NCBI RefSeq assembly: GCF_004798935.1
Contig: NZ_RAHT01000011.1
Location: forward strand, 1 to 64,000
DNA from: Ningiella ruwaisensis
Lineage (GTDB): Bacteria; Pseudomonadota; Gammaproteobacteria; Enterobacterales; Alteromonadaceae
Length of the DNA stretch: 64,000 bases
Direction of reading: 5' to 3'
Shown: piece by piece, positions 52,040-61,791 of the stretch
Position numbering within the stretch: position 1 is the stretch's first letter
How the letters are laid out: every line of letters begins with the position of its first letter
Translations under genes and position numbers: made by a program
Notes under the pieces: generated by a model
What the model saw: only the letters and a program-made list of their open reading frames with translations
Database searches by the model: none
What the model was told of the DNA's origin: nothing

Positions 52040-53725
52040 TTACTTGCGCCCAAAGGTTTTTCCAAAAAAGCTATCTTCATTCCAGGTGGGTCGCTCTGGC
52101 GCATCGGCAAGCGTGCTACCTATTTCAAAATTGACCTGAGTAAAGGTCCTTGCGGCGTCCCAATTAAAATCCTGATGCATGTCATCTGAGGGTCGATGAT
52201 AGTGCGTAGCCAGAAAGTTCCCCAAGGCTTTACTGCCATCCACCCCAGGTGTCTTTGATTCAATACCCGTTACTAAAAATACGGCTGGTACGCCTTGCTT
52301 CACAAAAGCATAGTGATCAGAACGCGTAAAAAGATTTTGTTCAGGCCACGGATCATCCGTCAGTTTAATTCCCGCATTAGCCGCAGCAGATTCCACATAG
52401 GATCCCATGCTGCTATGGCTAGCACCAAAGGCAATAACATCAGCAGACTCATAGGTTAATAAAGGCATATCTAAATTGACATTTGCCACAATCGAACGGA
52501 TATCCACCGTTGGATGTTTTGCAAAATAGTCTGCACCCAGTAAGCCTTTTTCCTCTCCTGTTACGGCCAAGAACATAACTGACCGCCTTGGTGCTGTTGA
52601 TAACGCGGCAAACATTCGCGCGGTCTCAAGCATTACTGAAGTGCCTGAAGCATTATCCATCGCGCCATTATTAATGCGGTCTTTTTCCACCGATTTGGAG
52701 ATACCCAAGTGATCAGAATGAGCTGTAAATACAACATATTCATTTTTTAGTATTGGATCGCTACCCGGTAAAACTGCCGCTACATTCGGGCTGCTTAACT
52801 CTTCATGAACAGATTGACTGCTGATGCTTACCGTTACCGGAATGTCGAACCCTTTTACATGCCTATCATCTTCTAACGCGGCATAAATGTCTTTAATAGG
52901 CTTCGGCGCGTCTGCAAAGAGTGTTTCAGCGCTCTGCATATTTAAATAAGCGCCGCCTTGCAACTGTGGATAAGTATTACCAACATTCCCTTTTTCATCC
53001 ACCCAGCGCATTCGAGGCGCATGAATGTAATTGAGTGAACGCTCGTAAGGGCGCACTTTCTCACCTGCCGGAGTTTGCACCGTGATCATACCAATAGCCC
53101 CCTTTTCGACGGCATATTTGGCTTTTTGGGCACCAGACGAAAGATGCGCACCCTCTTCATTTTCCAGAGACTTGGGCTTGCCTGATAACACAACAACAAT
53201 CTTATCTTTGACATTCATATTGTCATAATCATCAATGCCAAATTCAGGCGCTACAATACCGTAGCCGACAAACACCAATGGAGCAGACACATTTGACTCT
53301 ACTCGTACTGCGCTAGGGCTCACAATAAAATCTTTTGGATAACTCAACTCGTAGTTCCCGTCAGGACTTTGAACCATGAAGCGCGGGGATTCCTGAACCA
53401 GGCTGGTTTTTCTGAAGGTAACACGCTGCATATAAGAGCCGTTTTCGCCCGCGGGCGCCAATCCATATTTCTTAAATTCGCCAGCGATATACAGAGACGC
53501 TATTTCATGACCTCTTGAGCCGGTATCTCGGCCTTCTAAAAGATCATCAGCTAAAAATGCCATGTGCGCTTTAATGCGCTCAACCTCTACATCTGGTTTT
53601 ACCTGCTGGGCACTACTGACTGCTGATGTCTGAGTTTGAGCGCATCCGAAAAGGAGCAAACTGAAAATGCTGGCACAAAGCGCCGCTACAAAAATGTGTT
53701 TGGATAATCTCACACGTATGTCCAT
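52040..53725 (-). CDS. M28 family zinc metallopeptidase lipoprotein
   Basis: A 561-residue exported aminopeptidase-type enzyme. The N-terminus is a lipoprotein signal with lipobox LFGC (about 25-28), so the protein is probably lipid-anchored. A PA-type insert lies near 150-290. The M28 zinc ligands are in order: VFTAHSDHLG (His), GAMDNASGT (Asp), TGEEKGLLG (catalytic Glu and ligand Glu), NVNLDMP (Asp) and TRSDHYAF (His). It cleaves N-terminal residues from peptides, and fits the peptide-degrading trend of this region. It is convergent with slmA; a GGGCGC-TTACTT-GCGCCC hairpin overlaps its stop end. Confidence 0.9.
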   Translation of the reverse strand: MDIRVRLSKHIFVAALCASIFSLLLFGCAQTQTSAVSSAQQVKPDVEVERIKAHMAFLADDLLEGRDTGSRGHEIASLYIAGEFKKYGLAPAGENGSYMQRVTFRKTSLVQESPRFMVQSPDGNYELSYPKDFIVSPSAVRVESNVSAPLVFVGYGIVAPEFGIDDYDNMNVKDKIVVVLSGKPKSLENEEGAHLSSGAQKAKYAVEKGAIGMITVQTPAGEKVRPYERSLNYIHAPRMRWVDEKGNVGNTYPQLQGGAYLNMQSAETLFADAPKPIKDIYAALEDDRHVKGFDIPVTVSISSQSVHEELSSPNVAAVLPGSDPILKNEYVVFTAHSDHLGISKSVEKDRINNGAMDNASGTSVMLETARMFAALSTAPRRSVMFLAVTGEEKGLLGADYFAKHPTVDIRSIVANVNLDMPLLTYESADVIAFGASHSSMGSYVESAAANAGIKLTDDPWPEQNLFTRSDHYAFVKQGVPAVFLVTGIESKTPGVDGSKALGNFLATHYHRPSDDMHQDFNWDAARTFTQVNFEIGSTLADAPERPTWNEDSFFGKTFGRK

Positions 53726-53906
53726 TGTCTATCGTTCAAAACGTGCTTTATATCACAATTGTAATGGCGATGGCGTAGCGCGTGCTTGTTATTAATAATT
53801 GCTTACACAATTTCAGGTTTTATCGTTTTGGCACAGGTCCTAGCATGCTTAATAAGATGCGCGTCTAACTGTGTGAGCTTAAATCGTCGAACGGTGTGAG
53901 CATAAG

Positions 53907-54602
53907 TCAGAGTGCCCATCTGCGCTTGAACTCTGCCGCTTGTCTTTTAGAAATCATAACCTTTTGTCTGTTTTTCAAATGTACGCTGAAACTCCCATTG
54001 TCCAACGCTTCGATGTTTTCAATAAAATGGGTATTCACCAGCCAGCTGCGGCTGGCTTTAAAAAACTGAGCAGGGTCTAGCCGTTCAAAAATACTGCCAA
54101 TTGATTTATAAACGCAGGGCGCAGCATCGCGCAAATGCACCTTTGTATAATTCCCAAGAGCTTCAAACGCATAAATATCATCGATACAAATGAAATAACA
54201 ATGCTCTCTATCTTTAATAAAGATGCGTCTATCAGGCGTCAGTTTTTGATTATTTGAAGCAATCTTTACCTTTTCCAACGATTTGATTAAACGCTCTTTA
54301 CGGACCGGTTTAAGTAAATAGTCTAAAGCATTAAACTCAAAAGACTTGATGGCATACTCATTAAAGGCAGTCACAAAAATAACCTGGGGGACTTGTTCTG
54401 TCTGTTGCAATAGATCAAAGCCATCTCCATCAGGTAAATCGATGTCTAAAAGCAAAAGATCAACTGTCTTTTCAGATAAAACATCGAGCGCTTCGCTAAC
54501 GCTTGCTGCCTCAGCAACAATTTCTACTTCTGTTAGGTCTGATAATTGTTGCCTTAGCTCAAGACGTGCAAGTCGGCTATCATCTACGATCACTACCCGC
54601 AT
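53907..54602 (-). CDS. LytTR-family response regulator
   Basis: A 231-residue response regulator. The receiver (about 1-120) has Asp7-Asp8 acidic pocket, phospho-acceptor Asp53 (LLLLDIDLPDGDGF) and Lys near 104 (LLKPVRKERL). The C-terminal LytTR domain (about 135-230) has DIYAFEALGNYTKVHLRD and FFKASRSWLVNTHFIENIEALDNGSFSVHL, which bind DNA. Its start codon directly abuts the stop of the kinase gene (TAA then ATG), so expression is coupled. LytTR systems usually control envelope, autolysin or peptide functions; the adjacent serine hydrolase is a plausible target or partner. Confidence 0.92.
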   Translation of the reverse strand: MRVVIVDDSRLARLELRQQLSDLTEVEIVAEAASVSEALDVLSEKTVDLLLLDIDLPDGDGFDLLQQTEQVPQVIFVTAFNEYAIKSFEFNALDYLLKPVRKERLIKSLEKVKIASNNQKLTPDRRIFIKDREHCYFICIDDIYAFEALGNYTKVHLRDAAPCVYKSIGSIFERLDPAQFFKASRSWLVNTHFIENIEALDNGSFSVHLKNRQKVMISKRQAAEFKRRWAL

Positions 54603-55727
54603 TTAGACAAGTCCCTTTTCTTTTACTTGCGATTCGGTTTCAGATTCGAGATATTGAAGCGGTATTTTCATTCGCGTCGTTGCAAGATTATCGGCAATAT
54701 TCAAAGCAAAAAATGGCTTTACTTCGCTGTTTTCAGGATATAACAGTGTCAAACGCTGTCGGATATTTTTTAGGCCTACACCTGCATTGAGGTACTCACT
54801 TGCATTGTCATTTTGACGATCAGGTTTTGCCGAAATCGCTTCGTTAACAGGATTGGTTATTTGCACACTTAGGGCGTTATCAGCTTCAATGCCAACTGTT
54901 AATGCAACTTTACCCCCCTTTTTTAACTTGCTAATACCGTGTTTTATGGCGTTTTCGACACAAAGCTGCAATACCATTCTTGGAATTAGCGCGTTTTCGG
55001 CACGCTTATCGACTTGCGCTTCAAAGTTCAGCCGCTCTTCAAACTGAATTTTACAAAGCGCAATAAACTGCTCAACTACCGCTAGCTCCTTTTTCAATAT
55101 GACCTTACTGTCTTTATGCTGCTCGAGTGTGTAGCGTAACATATCAGCTAATTGAGCAAGGGAATCCCTTGCTTTTTGCGGCTCTTCTAAAATCCGTGCC
55201 CGAATATTGTTTAACGTATTAAATAAAAAGTGGGGATTAAGCTGCTGAGAAAGCGCCTCCAGTCGGCTACTCGCCAGCGCTTCTTTCGCCGCGTAAAGCT
55301 GACGCGCTTTAATCAGAACCAAATAAGCGCTTGACCATAAAACAAGCGCACTAAACATATTGTACCAGTTGCCCCAAAACAGCGTATTAACAGCAAACAT
55401 AACACTGTCAGAAGGTATATGAGGGATCAGTTGAAAATAGCTGAACGCGAGAATACATAAAATCAGCATGAAGCTGCCAAACGCAGCACCGAGTATGGAT
55501 TGAAAAATAAAATAAACAACCTGCAGAAGCACTGCACGATGACTCATAAAACGAAGAAACAAATAGCGTATGAAATAAGAATAAAGCGCCGTACTGCCAA
55601 TCAACGCCGCAGCAAAATATAACTCATATTCCGTTAGCCCTCTGGATAAATGGATCGTGGTCGTTATTACGATAAAAACCGCTAACCATGCAACACATTG
55701 GTAGTAATGAAAATAGCTTGATTGCAT
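54603..55727 (-). CDS. LytS/YehU-like sensor histidine kinase
   Basis: A 374-residue sensor kinase with about six transmembrane segments in the first 150 residues, then a His_kinase domain (LEALSQQLNPHFLFNTLNNIRARI, phospho-acceptor His near 180) and an HATPase region (LQLCVENAIKHGISKLKKGGKV with the N-box, then GVGLKNIRQRL). It forms a two-component system with the LytTR regulator downstream. Its ATG shares one base with the TAA stop of the upstream hydrolase (TAATG), so it is translationally coupled. No extracellular ligand domain is visible, so the signal may be within the membrane. Confidence 0.9.
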   Translation of the reverse strand: MQSSYFHYYQCVAWLAVFIVITTTIHLSRGLTEYELYFAAALIGSTALYSYFIRYLFLRFMSHRAVLLQVVYFIFQSILGAAFGSFMLILCILAFSYFQLIPHIPSDSVMFAVNTLFWGNWYNMFSALVLWSSAYLVLIKARQLYAAKEALASSRLEALSQQLNPHFLFNTLNNIRARILEEPQKARDSLAQLADMLRYTLEQHKDSKVILKKELAVVEQFIALCKIQFEERLNFEAQVDKRAENALIPRMVLQLCVENAIKHGISKLKKGGKVALTVGIEADNALSVQITNPVNEAISAKPDRQNDNASEYLNAGVGLKNIRQRLTLLYPENSEVKPFFALNIADNLATTRMKIPLQYLESETESQVKEKGLV

Positions 55728-57391
55728 TAAATACTCTGTAAAGAAGCGTCACCACTTAATAAATCGTGCGCCAGCTTATCAAAATTAGCGGCCTGGCTGT
55801 TGAGCATCACAACCGCACGTGAACCGTCAAGGTAAAATCCTAAAAATGCGCTAAATCCTCCTGTCATTCCGTTATGCCAGGCGTAGGGTTTTCCTCTCTT
55901 GTCCTTTCTCATCATCCATGCCAATCCTTGCTCACAGCAATCCCCTATTGCAAGGTATGGCGTAAATAACAGCTTTGCAAGCGCGGTATCTTTGTTAGCT
56001 TCTGACATCATATGACGCGCATAATTTGACATATCGTCTAGCGTTGATACAACCGCACCCGCCCCGGACGCGGCCGCAAACTCCCAGGCTACCACCGGCT
56101 CGCCCAAGGTATTATACCCTTGAGCTAATTTTTTGCTGCGCATCAAAGCTGAGTCAGCCAAATAAGTGGATTGCATGCTTAGCGGAGCAAATAGCACCTT
56201 TTCAAATTGCTCAGATAAGCTTGATTTGGCATTAATCGCTAAAACTTCTCCTAATAGTGCATAAGCAAAATTTGAATACGCGTGGGGATGTGCTGTTTCT
56301 TCCAGACTCAAATTTTTTAAATCACGTGAGAGATCGTCTCTTGAAATATGCGCATAAGGATTTGTCATATCAAGCGAATTGGAAAGGCTTGGCGGCACGC
56401 GCGCTAAACCGCTGGTGTGAGTGGCCAAATCCTGAAGCTTAAGCGATGGGCCATCCTCAAAAAATAGTGTGAGTGGATCAGATAAGTGCAATTGTTGTTC
56501 AAGCGATTGGAAAGCAAGCAAGTAAGCGGTCATCGTTTTTGTGATAGAGCCAATTTCATACTGCGTGGATGTATTATGATTGGCAAAATAACGTGTTTGA
56601 GTCTCATTAGGCTCGATAATGGCGATCGCACCGCCTTGTTCGCCAAAGGTAGGTGGAACAAACTGTAGATGAGCGTTTTCTTGAGTCACCTTTTTCAGGC
56701 TTAAAGACATTGGCATTCCCTGTATAAAGGTTCCTTCATAGACGGCTACTTGCTTGTCACCTGAGGAGCTTTTACCAGAAGCGCTCTCTCCAGAAAATTT
56801 GGCGCCAATCATTTTAGAGGTAAAACGCAAACTTTCATCGTTTATCGTAATTTGTTCAATTGGAATACCAAAGCTGTTTTGTGAGGGGCTATCTAAAGTA
56901 GCGGAATAAGCATCCTTTATCACGGCAACGTTTAAGGCAAGTGGCAAGGTTGAGTTTTCGTTTACAAGCAAATCGCCAGTGTATTTACCTTCGTACTGCA
57001 TTCTTGCCAAATCGCTCTCATCTAACTTTCGTAAAGTCAGCGGCATTTTTCTTCCCTGCGTGAAAGTACCGCTGATTTTATCGCCTTCAATAACTCCTTC
57101 AAAGCTGGCACTTAGGCCCTCATCTTTAAATGTTAAGGTATTTCCATCTATCAAAAAGGCAGTGGGCGCTCGCTCATACATGCCTTGATTTGGACTGCTT
57201 AACGTCAGCGTTTTATTTTCATCACGCACTTCTATCCCTAGTGCAAGGTATACCCCTTTTTGCACCTGCAGTTCACCCCGCCAAATTCCATCGATAATCA
57301 TAGCTTGATCATTTGCTGCATAACTAAAATACGAAATAAACAAACCAATCAGCAATAAAATGGCGTTTACAATTTGTTTTAACGTAGACAT
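55727..57391 (-). CDS. exported serine hydrolase with beta-lactamase-related domain
   Basis: A 554-residue protein with an N-terminal hydrophobic signal (about 5-25, ending SYA). Residues 30-215 hold two related repeats of about 95 residues (each with a GTF-QGRKMPLTLRKL-like or GTFIQGMPMSLSLKKV strand), and a C-terminal class C-type hydrolase domain follows. Its SxxK is S282-I-T-K285, the Tyr-x-Asn is YSN (near 375) and the KTG counterpart is HNG (AWHNGMTGGFSAFLGF, near 520). An esterase or D-Ala-peptidase role is more likely than lactamase. AAGGAG lies before the ATG at 57391. It is the first gene of a three-gene operon with the LytS-like kinase and LytTR regulator. Confidence 0.87.
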   Translation of the reverse strand: MSTLKQIVNAILLLIGLFISYFSYAANDQAMIIDGIWRGELQVQKGVYLALGIEVRDENKTLTLSSPNQGMYERAPTAFLIDGNTLTFKDEGLSASFEGVIEGDKISGTFTQGRKMPLTLRKLDESDLARMQYEGKYTGDLLVNENSTLPLALNVAVIKDAYSATLDSPSQNSFGIPIEQITINDESLRFTSKMIGAKFSGESASGKSSSGDKQVAVYEGTFIQGMPMSLSLKKVTQENAHLQFVPPTFGEQGGAIAIIEPNETQTRYFANHNTSTQYEIGSITKTMTAYLLAFQSLEQQLHLSDPLTLFFEDGPSLKLQDLATHTSGLARVPPSLSNSLDMTNPYAHISRDDLSRDLKNLSLEETAHPHAYSNFAYALLGEVLAINAKSSLSEQFEKVLFAPLSMQSTYLADSALMRSKKLAQGYNTLGEPVVAWEFAAASGAGAVVSTLDDMSNYARHMMSEANKDTALAKLLFTPYLAIGDCCEQGLAWMMRKDKRGKPYAWHNGMTGGFSAFLGFYLDGSRAVVMLNSQAANFDKLAHDLLSGDASLQSI

Positions 57392-57634
57392 ATACGCTCC
57401 TTTTTTGTAGATACACCGCAAATCTAGCGCGAATATTAAAGCTATGCATAACTTTATGACGAACGGGAAATAAAGATGATAAACGGAAGGTCAAAAGTGT
57501 TGTGAACAAAAATTATACTACCCTCTGTTTAAAATGCGTTACTATGCTTTACAAGAACAAATATTCTAAGCGCTTAATGTACAGCTCTTTTTTTAGCTTT
57601 TATTACTTGAGCGTATGGAATGAGAGGGATTAAC

Positions 57635-58204
57635 ATGCCCAAGCAAGCCAAATATAAATTAGAAAATGTATTGGAGCGCGCATTGACGCTAGTGATGCAA
57701 AAGGGTTACCGAGGCTGCTCTATGCAAACACTTATTGCACATACTGGTTTTAATCGCCGAGCCTTTTATATGCATTTCAAAAATAAGGAAGACTTTTTTG
57801 AGGCGCTTTTACAACATTATTTGCAGGCGCATTTACTGCCACTAAACTTGCACTTGCATACGTCAACCAATGCGCAAAAGTGTGTACAACACTATTTTGA
57901 ACATTATCGTCAGCATATCGCCAATAAGGGCTGCTTGCTTACACGTTTGATTGTGGAAATGGGGAATAGTAACCATAGCGTTCAGCATCACGCCAGGTGG
58001 TTTTACGATCAGTTGCAACTAGAGTTTATTGGATTACTGGAGCGCGCACAGCAGCATGGTGATTTGTCTCCAAGAGTAAATATTGAGCATCAGGCACTCA
58101 AACTTACCTGTTTGGCGCAAGGGTTTACAATTACCAGCTATATAAAACAAGGCGATGAAGACATAGGAGTGCTTATTCAGTCTATATTTGATTTGAGTGC
58201 ATAG
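57635..58204 (+). CDS. TetR-family transcriptional regulator
   Basis: A 189-residue regulator from the ATG at 57635, which has GAGAGGG before it; an earlier ATG at 57620 lacks such a site. The N-terminal HTH (LTLVMQKGYRGCSMQTLIAHTGFNRRAFYMHFKNKEDFFEAL) is of the TetR type; the recognition helix is NRRAFYMHF. The C-terminal ligand-binding domain is not assigned. It lies just upstream of the MBL-fold lipoprotein gene on the same strand, and divergent from the hydrolase/LytSR operon, so it may control one of them. Confidence 0.88.
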   Translation: MPKQAKYKLENVLERALTLVMQKGYRGCSMQTLIAHTGFNRRAFYMHFKNKEDFFEALLQHYLQAHLLPLNLHLHTSTNAQKCVQHYFEHYRQHIANKGCLLTRLIVEMGNSNHSVQHHARWFYDQLQLEFIGLLERAQQHGDLSPRVNIEHQALKLTCLAQGFTITSYIKQGDEDIGVLIQSIFDLSA

Positions 58205-58273
58205 ACAATAATAGATGCTCATCTTAAAACATATGCCTTGTTTAAACATGCACCACTTAATATTGGACATACT

Positions 58274-59380
58274 ATGATTAAAACGTTTTTAACTATTTCC
58301 ATGTTTTGTGTTGCGTTAGCGCTCATAGCAAGTTGTTCCAGTTCCTCTGGCGTGCGTTCTTCTTCGCCACAAAAACCTCACCACACAAAAGACGGGTTTA
58401 AAAATCTTTATGTTCAAGACAGCGAGAAAAACTTTTTTGATTTTTTAAAAGTACGCTTTTTTGGAGAGACGGAATGGGCAGATCATCGACTGTATGCTGA
58501 TGATGTGCCTTTTCAAAAGGTAGAACTCAGCAAACTTAAGATGCCAGCAAGAGATGGACAGGTTACGTGGTTAGGTCATTCCAGTTTTTTGATACAAATG
58601 GCGGGTTTAAATATTCTTACCGACCCGATTTTTTCTGAACGCGCTTCGCCCATCCCGTTTGCAGGGCCTAAACGATATAAAGCGCATGCGATGGATTACG
58701 CTGAACTGCCTCATATCGATATCGTATTGATAAGCCATAATCATTATGATCATCTTGATTCGCCGTCCTTGCAAATGCTCGCCCAGCGAGCAACTCAGAC
58801 AAGCAGCAAAAGCAACATTCCCACCCAGTTTTACGTGCCCTTAGGTTTAAAAACCTTCTTGGAGGATTTAGATATTCCTGGTAAGCAAATAAGTGAAATG
58901 GATTGGTGGAATGTATTAAAGGGACCAAAAGCCAGTGAAGCGTATCAGGTGATTGCGCTGCCATCTCAACACTGGTCTGCAAGAGGAACAAATGACAGAC
59001 GCGAGACCTTATGGGCAAGTTATGCAGTAAAAGCGGCAGGTAAAACGATCTATTTTGCAGGCGATACCGGCTACAACGACGTGCAATTTAAACAAATTGG
59101 GCAATATCTGCAGTCGGTTGACCTGGCACTAATTCCAATAGGAGGTTATTTACCCCGGGATTTTATGCGGCTTTATCATGTTAACCCTGAAGAAGCGCTT
59201 CGCATTCATCAAGACATTGGGAGCAAATTCTCCATCGGTATGCATTGGGGAACATTTCCCATGACAGCAGAAGCACCTATGGAGCCACCGCTTAAATTAA
59301 ACGAGCAGCGCAGGTCGCTAGATATCTCTGAAAATGCATTCATTACAATCGCTATTGGTGAAACCTATCTATTGAATTAA
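58274..59380 (+). CDS. MBL-fold metallohydrolase lipoprotein (NAPE-PLD/RomA-like)
   Basis: A 368-residue protein with a lipoprotein signal (lipobox IASC, about 20) and a metallo-beta-lactamase fold. The metal motif is ISHNHYDHLDSPS (HxHxDH, near 158). QHWSARGTNDRRETLWASY and FAGDTGYND near 240-270 match the UlaG/RomA/NAPE-PLD-like branch, and GMHWGTFPMTAEAP near 335 is the last His region. Phospholipid or acyl-ester cleavage is plausible. The ATG at 58274 is preferred; a TTG 12 codons earlier is open but encodes a non-signal extension. It follows the TetR gene. Confidence 0.85.
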   Translation: MIKTFLTISMFCVALALIASCSSSSGVRSSSPQKPHHTKDGFKNLYVQDSEKNFFDFLKVRFFGETEWADHRLYADDVPFQKVELSKLKMPARDGQVTWLGHSSFLIQMAGLNILTDPIFSERASPIPFAGPKRYKAHAMDYAELPHIDIVLISHNHYDHLDSPSLQMLAQRATQTSSKSNIPTQFYVPLGLKTFLEDLDIPGKQISEMDWWNVLKGPKASEAYQVIALPSQHWSARGTNDRRETLWASYAVKAAGKTIYFAGDTGYNDVQFKQIGQYLQSVDLALIPIGGYLPRDFMRLYHVNPEEALRIHQDIGSKFSIGMHWGTFPMTAEAPMEPPLKLNEQRRSLDISENAFITIAIGETYLLN

Positions 59381-59439
59381 GCGCACTTAACCATACATTA
59401 CTAATTCACTTGAGTTAATTTTGAGCACTTTGAGGTAGT

Positions 59440-59763
59440 ATGAGTCAGTCTCGCCCTATTTATCGTATCCAGTTTATCAGTTGCGGTGAACGCTATGAGC
59501 TGTACGTGCGTGAGTTGGTTTCAAGCCAGGTTTTTGGCTTTATTGAAATTGCGGATTTTGTGTGGGACAACCATACTGAAATTGTTGTCGATCCAAGCCA
59601 CGAAAAGCTTAAAGACGAATTTGCCAAGGTGAACCGCACCTACATTCCTATGCACAATGTTTTGCGAATAGACCAAGTAGAAAAGCAAGGTTCAGCAAAG
59701 ATAAGCCAATTGTCAGAGAAGGTAACGCAGTTACATTCACCCATTTATACCCCTAAAAAATAG
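59440..59763 (+). CDS. DUF1820 family protein
   Basis: A 107-residue cytoplasmic protein of a gammaproteobacterial family of unknown function. The pattern matches well: PIYRIQFISCGERYELYVRELV, FGFIEIADFVWDN, VVDPSHEKLKDEFAKV and RTYIPMHNVLRIDQVEKQGSAKI. No catalytic residues are known. TTGAGGTAG lies upstream of the ATG. It sits alone between the MBL gene and the DUF885 gene. Confidence 0.88.
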   Translation: MSQSRPIYRIQFISCGERYELYVRELVSSQVFGFIEIADFVWDNHTEIVVDPSHEKLKDEFAKVNRTYIPMHNVLRIDQVEKQGSAKISQLSEKVTQLHSPIYTPKK

Positions 59764-59831
59764 CCTTTTTGAGGCCAATCATTTGAGATAGTGCATTTTT
59801 TATTGAGTTATTAGTCAGTTTGCTTATAGTT

Positions 59832-59875
59832 AGGCGCATTAATGTAGTGCGCCTGTTCCAATGGCGCTTCGCCAT
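59832..59875. repeat. tandem hairpins between DUF1820 and DUF885 genes
   Basis: Hairpin 1: AGGCGCA (59832-59838) and TGCGCCT (59848-59854), perfect 7-bp stem. Hairpin 2: ATGGCG (59861-59866) and CGCCAT (59870-59875), perfect 6-bp stem with a 3-base loop. They sit side by side in the gap before the DUF885 start and could form a leader structure or weak terminator. Confidence 0.45.
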
Positions 59876-59930
59876 CCATATTTGCATCAGTAAGAATGTA
59901 AGATGGCATTATCATAAGGCTCTCAATATT

Positions 59931-61766
59931 ATGAACGCTGTGCACTCTATACCCGTCAACCTTCTTCGTTTATTTGCGTCTGATACACTAAAAAAGATTT
60001 TTCAAAAGTCTGTCTTGGCAGGAGCTGTCTTTTTTATCTTTTTGCTGTCTGCTCATACTTATGCACAAACAGAAACCAAGCAAGATACAAAATCGCAGGT
60101 TTTGCATGAGCTACTATCTCGCGTTTGGGAATATGAATTATCGCAGTTTCCACAGTTGGCAAAAAGCGAAGGTTTGAGGCCCTCTCAAGCGCTGACAGAC
60201 ATTCGTTATTCTGCACTACAAGCAAGGGATAAAGCCTTTCGCTCATTTTTAGATGAGCTTAACAGTATTGATTTTGATGAACTGAATGAACAAGACCAAA
60301 TTTCATATTTAATGCAGGCTTATCGATTAAACAATTATATCGATAATTTTACTTACCATGATTATCGCGTTCCCATTACGTCTGAGTATGGGTTTCACAG
60401 CAGCTTAGGGCGTATGCCAGATTCGGTTGTATTAGATTCGCAGCATGCCGTAGAAGACTACTTTGCTTTATTAGACGCTGCGCCTCAGTATATAAAACAG
60501 AATATCGCCTACATGAAAGAAGGCCTTGAAGTGGGGCATTCGCAACCGCAAGTGGTGCTTATCGGCTTTGAAGACTCTATCCGTCCTTTTACGGTAAGTG
60601 ATATTGAAAACCATCCGTTTTTCGCGCCATTTAAAAAGACGGATAAAAACCTCATCAACAAAGAGCTTATGGCACAAGCCAAAGAAAAAGTCGCTTTGGT
60701 ACAGGCTGCCTATCAGGCTTTTTATGATTTTTTTATTAATGAATATAAGGTAAAAGCAAAAACGGATATTGCGGCAAGTAATTGGCCTCAAGGCGAGGCA
60801 TTTTATAATAACCGCATAAAACACTTCACAACTACCGACTTAAGCGCAAAAGATATTCACGAGATTGGCTTAAGTGAGGTCGCACGCATCAGAAGTGAAA
60901 TGCAAGAAATTATCGACTCGCTTAATTTTGAAGGTGATATCAACGCTTTTATTGAGTTTTTGCGCACCGATGAACAGTTTTATGCCAAAACGCCCGAAGA
61001 GCTAATTATTACGGCGTCTTATATTGCCAAACAGATGGATGCCAGGTTGCCTAAACTGTTTTACAAGATGCCGCGCACGCCTTATGGCGTTGCTCCTGTA
61101 CCTGACAGTATCGCGCCTAAATATACAACTGGGCGTTATATCTCTCCAAGTAGCGATGATGAGCCTGGCTATTATTGGGTCAACACTTATGCCCTGGATA
61201 AGCGTCCTTTATACGCATTGCCTGCGCTTACTTTACACGAAGCAGTACCAGGCCATCACTTTCAAATATCACTTGCAGCAGAAATGCAGGATTTACCGGC
61301 TGTAAGACGTAAAACCTATATTTCGGCCTTTGGTGAAGGCTGGGGACTTTACTCTGAATACTTGGGGCTGGAAGTTGGCATGTATGAAGACCCTTACGAT
61401 AACTTTGGCCGTTTAAGCTATGAAATGTGGCGTGCGTGCCGCTTGGTGGTCGATACAGGCATGCATGTGTTTGGTTGGAGTCGAGAAAAAGCACTTGACT
61501 ATATGCTTGAAAATACGGCTTTGAGCGAGCATAACGTGCGCACTGAAATTGATCGTTATATATCATGGCCGGGGCAAGCACTTTCTTATAAAATAGGCGA
61601 AATTAAAATTAAACAATTACGTGAAAAAGCAGAAGACGCGCTTGGTGAGCAATTTGATTTGCGCGCATTTCACGACGCCGTATTAGCAAATGGTTCAGTA
61701 CCATTGTTTATTTTAGAACGCAAAATTGATCAGTTTATTGCAAGCTATCAAACGCAAAACAAGTAA
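59931..61766 (+). CDS. DUF885 family exported putative peptidase
   Basis: A 611-residue protein from the ATG at 59931, with a signal peptide (hydrophobic FLLSAHTYA ending at about 47). The DUF885 family carries a zinc-peptidase-like site: TLHEAVPGHHFQISLA (HExxxGH, near 445) and GEGWGLYSEYLGLEVG (Glu in GEGW, near 470). The rest is helical. It is probably a carboxy- or oligopeptidase on the periplasmic side. The frame extends 37 codons upstream but those codons (MLIVRRINVV...) lie before a non-signal stretch and in the tandem hairpin region. A DUF945 gene follows 26 bases later, likely in the same operon. Confidence 0.82.
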   Translation: MNAVHSIPVNLLRLFASDTLKKIFQKSVLAGAVFFIFLLSAHTYAQTETKQDTKSQVLHELLSRVWEYELSQFPQLAKSEGLRPSQALTDIRYSALQARDKAFRSFLDELNSIDFDELNEQDQISYLMQAYRLNNYIDNFTYHDYRVPITSEYGFHSSLGRMPDSVVLDSQHAVEDYFALLDAAPQYIKQNIAYMKEGLEVGHSQPQVVLIGFEDSIRPFTVSDIENHPFFAPFKKTDKNLINKELMAQAKEKVALVQAAYQAFYDFFINEYKVKAKTDIAASNWPQGEAFYNNRIKHFTTTDLSAKDIHEIGLSEVARIRSEMQEIIDSLNFEGDINAFIEFLRTDEQFYAKTPEELIITASYIAKQMDARLPKLFYKMPRTPYGVAPVPDSIAPKYTTGRYISPSSDDEPGYYWVNTYALDKRPLYALPALTLHEAVPGHHFQISLAAEMQDLPAVRRKTYISAFGEGWGLYSEYLGLEVGMYEDPYDNFGRLSYEMWRACRLVVDTGMHVFGWSREKALDYMLENTALSEHNVRTEIDRYISWPGQALSYKIGEIKIKQLREKAEDALGEQFDLRAFHDAVLANGSVPLFILERKIDQFIASYQTQNK

Positions 61767-61791
61767 GTACCTCAAGAAATAAGGATGTAGA

